From Anaerolineae bacterium (lineage in GTDB: Bacteria; Chloroflexota; Anaerolineae; Aggregatilineales; Phototrophicaceae), in assembly GCA_022842885.1 (NCBI GenBank), contig JALHOR010000003.1:50078-114077 (forward strand): a stretch of DNA of 64,000 nt, written 5' to 3'. Shown one piece after another: positions 60,913 to 64,000 of this stretch (its first letter is position 1; every line of letters starts with the position of its first letter). The translations under genes were made by a program, and so were the position numbers. The notes beneath the pieces were generated by a model. It worked only from the letters and a program-made list of their open reading frames with translations, did no database searches and had not been told where the DNA came from.

Positions 60913-61203
60913 ATGACCGAGAAAAAAATACCATCGCGGTCTCGCAATTTAACGATTACAGGCATCACGGCGCTGACAGGCTGCGTGGCTCTGATTGTAG
61001 TCATGGTGGCGCTATTTGCCGGATTGTGGATAGATAGCTTGCTTGGACGGCGTGGACCAGCCACGATTTGTTTGCTGGTTCTCAGCGTGCCACTTAGCCT
61101 CTACCTCATGGTTCGGATTGCGCTGGCACTGGTGAAAGAAATCCAACCACCTGTACCAGCAAAGAGCAGTGGATTTATCGCGCAGGATGAAAAGGAGGAG
61201 TAG
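60913..61203 (+). CDS. atpZ: AtpZ/AtpI-like ATP synthase accessory protein
   Basis: 96 residues with two membrane segments (about 17-42 and 48-72) joined by WIDSLLGRRGPA, the usual shape of AtpZ/AtpI proteins. These assist c-ring assembly or Mg2+/Ca2+ uptake for the synthase. Basic N-terminus and acidic C-terminus (AQDEKEE). Position directly upstream of atpB supports the call. Sequence conservation in this group is low, so the choice between AtpZ and AtpI is not certain. Confidence 0.8.
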   Translation: MTEKKIPSRSRNLTITGITALTGCVALIVVMVALFAGLWIDSLLGRRGPATICLLVLSVPLSLYLMVRIALALVKEIQPPVPAKSSGFIAQDEKEE

Positions 61204-61248
61204 TGCATTGAATCATTATTGTGTTCTTGAGGAAGGAGGAATGCCAGA

Positions 61249-62466
61249 ATGACCACGAATCAACGCGGGCTGATGATTTTTGCAGGTCTGCTCATCTTTG
61301 CAGTGGTGGTCTGTGGCTGGTTGCCATTTAGCTTGCTGCCGAGTATGAATGCAGCGGCGGGTATACCCGTCATCCAGGTACCGGGTGAAACGCTGATTTA
61401 CGATTGGCTGGGACCTGATTTTAATTTGATTAACACGATGGTGGCGCTCGTTATCGCCGATGTGGTGGTGCTGCTGATTGCTTTTCTGGCATATCGCGCC
61501 TCCCGTGGTTGGACGAAACAAGTGCCGGGACGCTTCCAAGCGGCGATTGAACTCATCGTCGGCGGTATTTATGGATTGTGCCGCAACATCGGTGGTCCCG
61601 TGGGCAAAACGATTTTCCCGTTGATTGCGACCATCTTTTTATTCTTGTTGGTTGCCAACTGGATGAGCATTATCCCCGGTGTGGAAAGCGTGGGCTTGTT
61701 TCACTGCGCGTATCCCAATACCAATGGCTATCAAGGCACGCGCATCAACGAGGGTCTGTTCCAATTACGCAATAACCAACCGTTGAACAGCGGTTACGGC
61801 GTGACATTGGAAGAACATGTTGCTTGCGTGGAAAACACCGGTATCGGTGAATTGCATGGCAAAGTGTTAAAAGAAGCGGTCAAAGCAGGTTTGGTAGAGA
61901 TGCATGATGGTCATGCTGATATGCCTGTTCCGGCAAACCCTGGTGACCCCGCCCTGCTGGATGAAGTCATCACCGAAGGCGATACGACTATTCCCAAATA
62001 TCGTTTTCATCTGACGCCGTTTGTACGCCCGGCAGCTACCGACTTAAACCTAACGGTGGGCTTGGCGCTGATTTCCTTCACCATTATTCAAGTGTTTGGG
62101 TTCCGGGCGCAAGGCTTGGGGTATCTGCAAAAATTCTTCCCCATTCGCTCTCTTGGTAACCTGAGCAAAAAACCGATGGGCGCGATTGATATGATTGTCG
62201 GTCCGCTGGAATTGGTGTCGGAGTTCTCTAAGATTATCAGCTTGAGCTTCCGTCTTTTCGGGAATATTTTCGCCGGGGCAATTTTGCTGGCGGTGATGTT
62301 ATTCTTGGTTGGGTCGGGTATCCCGGTGGTGTTCTATGCGTTGGAACTCATCGTCGGGTTGGCGCAGGCACTCGTGTTTGCTGTATTGACGTTGGTGTTC
62401 ATTTCTCAGGCGATGCAAGGGCATCATGGTGATGATGAACACGGTGATCATGCTGAAGCCCATTAA
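61249..62466 (+). CDS. atpB: ATP synthase F0 subunit a with large loop insert
   Basis: 405 residues, against roughly 240-300 usually. Forms the proton half channels. The essential Arg335 is in SLSFRLFGNIFAG; PLELVSEFSKIISL and the final GLAQALVFAVLTLVFISQA helix are typical. Between helices ending NWMSIIPG (about 144) and FVRPAATDLNLT (about 258) lies an extra segment of about 110 residues, hydrophilic and containing two Cys (152 and 193). The C-terminus is His-rich (GHHGDDEHGDHAEAH). AAGGAGGA lies eight bases before the ATG. Confidence 0.94.
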   Translation: MTTNQRGLMIFAGLLIFAVVVCGWLPFSLLPSMNAAAGIPVIQVPGETLIYDWLGPDFNLINTMVALVIADVVVLLIAFLAYRASRGWTKQVPGRFQAAIELIVGGIYGLCRNIGGPVGKTIFPLIATIFLFLLVANWMSIIPGVESVGLFHCAYPNTNGYQGTRINEGLFQLRNNQPLNSGYGVTLEEHVACVENTGIGELHGKVLKEAVKAGLVEMHDGHADMPVPANPGDPALLDEVITEGDTTIPKYRFHLTPFVRPAATDLNLTVGLALISFTIIQVFGFRAQGLGYLQKFFPIRSLGNLSKKPMGAIDMIVGPLELVSEFSKIISLSFRLFGNIFAGAILLAVMLFLVGSGIPVVFYALELIVGLAQALVFAVLTLVFISQAMQGHHGDDEHGDHAEAH

Positions 62467-62492
62467 TTGAGTATTGAAGCACTTTCTATTAA

Positions 62493-62762
<270 letters not shown>

Positions 62763-62784
62763 GCGCCTGCGCGGGGAGTGTAAA

Positions 62785-63669
62785 ATGCGAAAATTAACCC
62801 TAAAACGTGCGCTGCTTCTGCTATCGTTGTTGCTGTTGCTGGCAACACCGCTGCTGACATTGGCACAAGAAGCAACACAAGAAGCCCCTGCCGGCGAAGG
62901 CACCACTGCGGAAGCAGATGGCGACCATAGCGAAGGCACTACCAGCGAAGAAGGGGCACCTAGCCCACTTGAACCATTGGGCATCAACGCTGGTTTTCTG
63001 GTTGCCCAGATTATCAACTTCTCGCTGATTTTTGGCGGTTTAACGCTGATGTTGTGGCGTCCGGCGATGACTTTCTTGGATAAACGTGCTGCGGAAATCC
63101 AAAAGGGTCTGGAAGATGCTGCTGCCGCAGCTAAAGCCCGCCAGAACGCCGAACAAGAAGCCGAAAAAGTGCTGGTAGAAGCCCGTGCTGAAGCCTCTAA
63201 GCTGATTGCCGAAGCCCGCAATCGCGGCGATGATGTGGCAAAAGCCATCCAGACCGAAGCTCGCAGCAAAGCCGAAGCCTCCGCCGCACAATCCCGCATT
63301 GATGCCCAAGCTGCCCGTGATGCTGAACTCGCTGGTCTGCGTGACCAAGTGGTCAATATCTCGGTGGCAATGGCACAGCGGATTATTGGTGAAAGTTTAG
63401 ATGCTAAAAAACAACAGGCATTGGTCACCGATTTCTTCTCCAAAGTCCCGGCAGATGCCAAATCGCTAGCGGGCAAAATTGAAGTGGTCAGTGCTATGCC
63501 GTTGAACGATGCTGAACAAAGCAAAGTTAAAAGCGAATTGGGCGCTGCTGATGTGGCGTTTATGGTTGACCCGGCAATCTTGGGCGGTTTGATTATCCGG
63601 TCTCAAGATAAAGTCGTGGACGGCAGCGTTCGCAGCAATTTGAACAATCTGGCATCTAGCCTGAACTAA
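62785..63669 (+). CDS. atpF: ATP synthase subunit b fused to a delta C-terminal-like domain, with signal-type N-terminus
   Basis: 294 residues. It starts with a signal-peptide-like stretch (basic MRKLTLKR, then Leu-rich to about residue 27, TLAQEA), an acidic linker of about 35 residues, then the b-subunit anchor (about 68-91) and the long Ala/Glu/Lys coiled coil (95-215). The last ~65 residues, with VVSAMPLND and VDPAILGGLIIRSQDKVVDGSV, match the C-terminal domain of the delta subunit. So one protein joins stator stalk and delta tail. No separate atpH follows; a terminator ends the operon 25 bases later. Similar b/delta fusions are known in some bacteria; here the full delta N-terminal domain seems absent. 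Confidence 0.88.
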   Translation: MRKLTLKRALLLLSLLLLLATPLLTLAQEATQEAPAGEGTTAEADGDHSEGTTSEEGAPSPLEPLGINAGFLVAQIINFSLIFGGLTLMLWRPAMTFLDKRAAEIQKGLEDAAAAAKARQNAEQEAEKVLVEARAEASKLIAEARNRGDDVAKAIQTEARSKAEASAAQSRIDAQAARDAELAGLRDQVVNISVAMAQRIIGESLDAKKQQALVTDFFSKVPADAKSLAGKIEVVSAMPLNDAEQSKVKSELGAADVAFMVDPAILGGLIIRSQDKVVDGSVRSNLNNLASSLN

Positions 63670-63693
63670 GTTCAAACCATGATGATACAAAAG

Positions 63694-63717
63694 AGGCGGG
63701 CATTTCCCCGCCTTTTT
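63694..63717 (+). terminator. Terminator of the F0 operon
   Basis: AGGCGGG, six-base loop, CCCGCCT, then TTTT. A compact intrinsic terminator 25 bases after the atpF stop. It separates the F0 genes from the following mur gene; genes for alpha, gamma, beta and epsilon are therefore not in this operon. Confidence 0.9.
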
Positions 63718-63786
63718 GATTCTCTATCTCTTGACACTGTGCTATTTTGAATTAGATTCGATGCGTTTGAGTCGCGTTAAAATTCG

Positions 63787-64000
63787 ATGGTGATTATGCC
63801 TAAAACCCTAGCCAATCATTTAACTGCACTGCCAACAGATAGTATTATCAACACTTCCGGCAATTTGGATGTGCTGATAACCGCGCCGTTTGTCGAAAGT
63901 GATGCCGATTTGCAACCCGGCGGTGTGTTCATTGCCCGCAAGGGGCGCTCTGTAGATGGTCATGCTTTCATCCCGAAAGCCATTGAACGCGGCGCTGCTG
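63787..64000 (+). CDS. Mur ligase N-terminal part, probably MurE (partial at window end)
   Basis: Open to the right edge. From ATG 63787 (or 63796) the product reads MPKTLANHLTALP and later ESDADLQPGGVFIARKGRSVDGHAFIPKAIERGAA. This matches the UDP-binding N-terminal domain of MurE, where a D-S/A-R-x-V-x-P-G-x-x-F-x-A-x-x-G pattern and a DGHxFI segment occur. MurF has a similar start, so the choice is provisional. Either would supply a wall ligase missing from the division cluster at 21232-36448. Confidence 0.7.
   Translation, partial: MVIMPKTLANHLTALPTDSIINTSGNLDVLITAPFVESDADLQPGGVFIARKGRSVDGHAFIPKAIERGAA

Overview
The window looks like a bacterial chromosome segment of roughly even base composition. 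It most likely comes from a member of the phylum Chloroflexota, probably an Anaerolineae-type lineage. The evidence is the mix of a b6-type cytochrome b with multiheme cytochromes, a class II (cobalamin-dependent) ribonucleotide reductase, a T-box-controlled phenylalanyl-tRNA synthetase operon, a PucC-like transporter, repeated CvpA-like genes in the division cluster, and a complex I membrane arm joined to an F0 operon. This assignment is inferred from gene content; no marker search was possible.

Layout. 1-4650: Rieske protein (partial), cytochrome b and two c-type cytochromes. 4656-7702 (minus): DNA-3-methyladenine glycosylase, a small lipoprotein and a GT-C type membrane glycosyltransferase. 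7872-9939: an OmpR/EnvZ-type two-component pair. 10020-12511: a PucC-like MFS carrier and a divergent lipoprotein. 12551-18489 (minus): a T-box-led operon of an unknown gene, pheS, an SGNH-hydrolase-like gene and pheT. 18565-20966: a small accessory island (HTH protein, small unknown genes, a structured terminator or RNA, an HNH nuclease). 21232-36448: a division and cell wall cluster (ftsL-like, ftsI, mraY, murD, ftsW, murG, two CvpA-like genes, murC, murB, two antitoxin-like genes with a toxin stub, ftsQ, ftsA, ftsZ). 36818-42988: nrdJ interrupted by three inteins. 43047-50799 (minus): DUF4058 protein, epoxide-hydrolase-like protein, two FemABX-like proteins around a degenerate PP2C, and a second GT-C protein. 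51117-60856: nuoA-H-J-K-L-M-M-N. 60913-63669: atpZ-atpB-atpE-atpF, where atpF carries a delta-like tail. 63787 to the end: start of murE (or murF).

The respiratory genes fit one chain: quinone reduction by complex I, quinol oxidation by the Rieske/cytochrome b complex, and ATP synthesis. However, only the membrane arm of complex I and the F0 sector are present, so the peripheral arm and F1 must lie elsewhere. The wall genes give nearly the whole lipid II pathway plus the divisome core, without murE/murF inside the cluster.

The window is rich in dispersed short repeats: GC-rich palindromes with conserved flanks, TGCTGAG tandem runs, AGCTAAAAGC runs, CACAGAG-type repeats, and one pair of inverted ~150-bp elements. 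Several have entered reading frames or supply start codons. The most unusual items are the triple-intein ribonucleotide reductase with atypical splice residues, a codon-shifted tract in it that may mark a lost intein, the T-box operon with unrelated cargo, the second NuoM lacking the usual TM7 lysine, and the secreted-type b/delta fusion of the ATP synthase.
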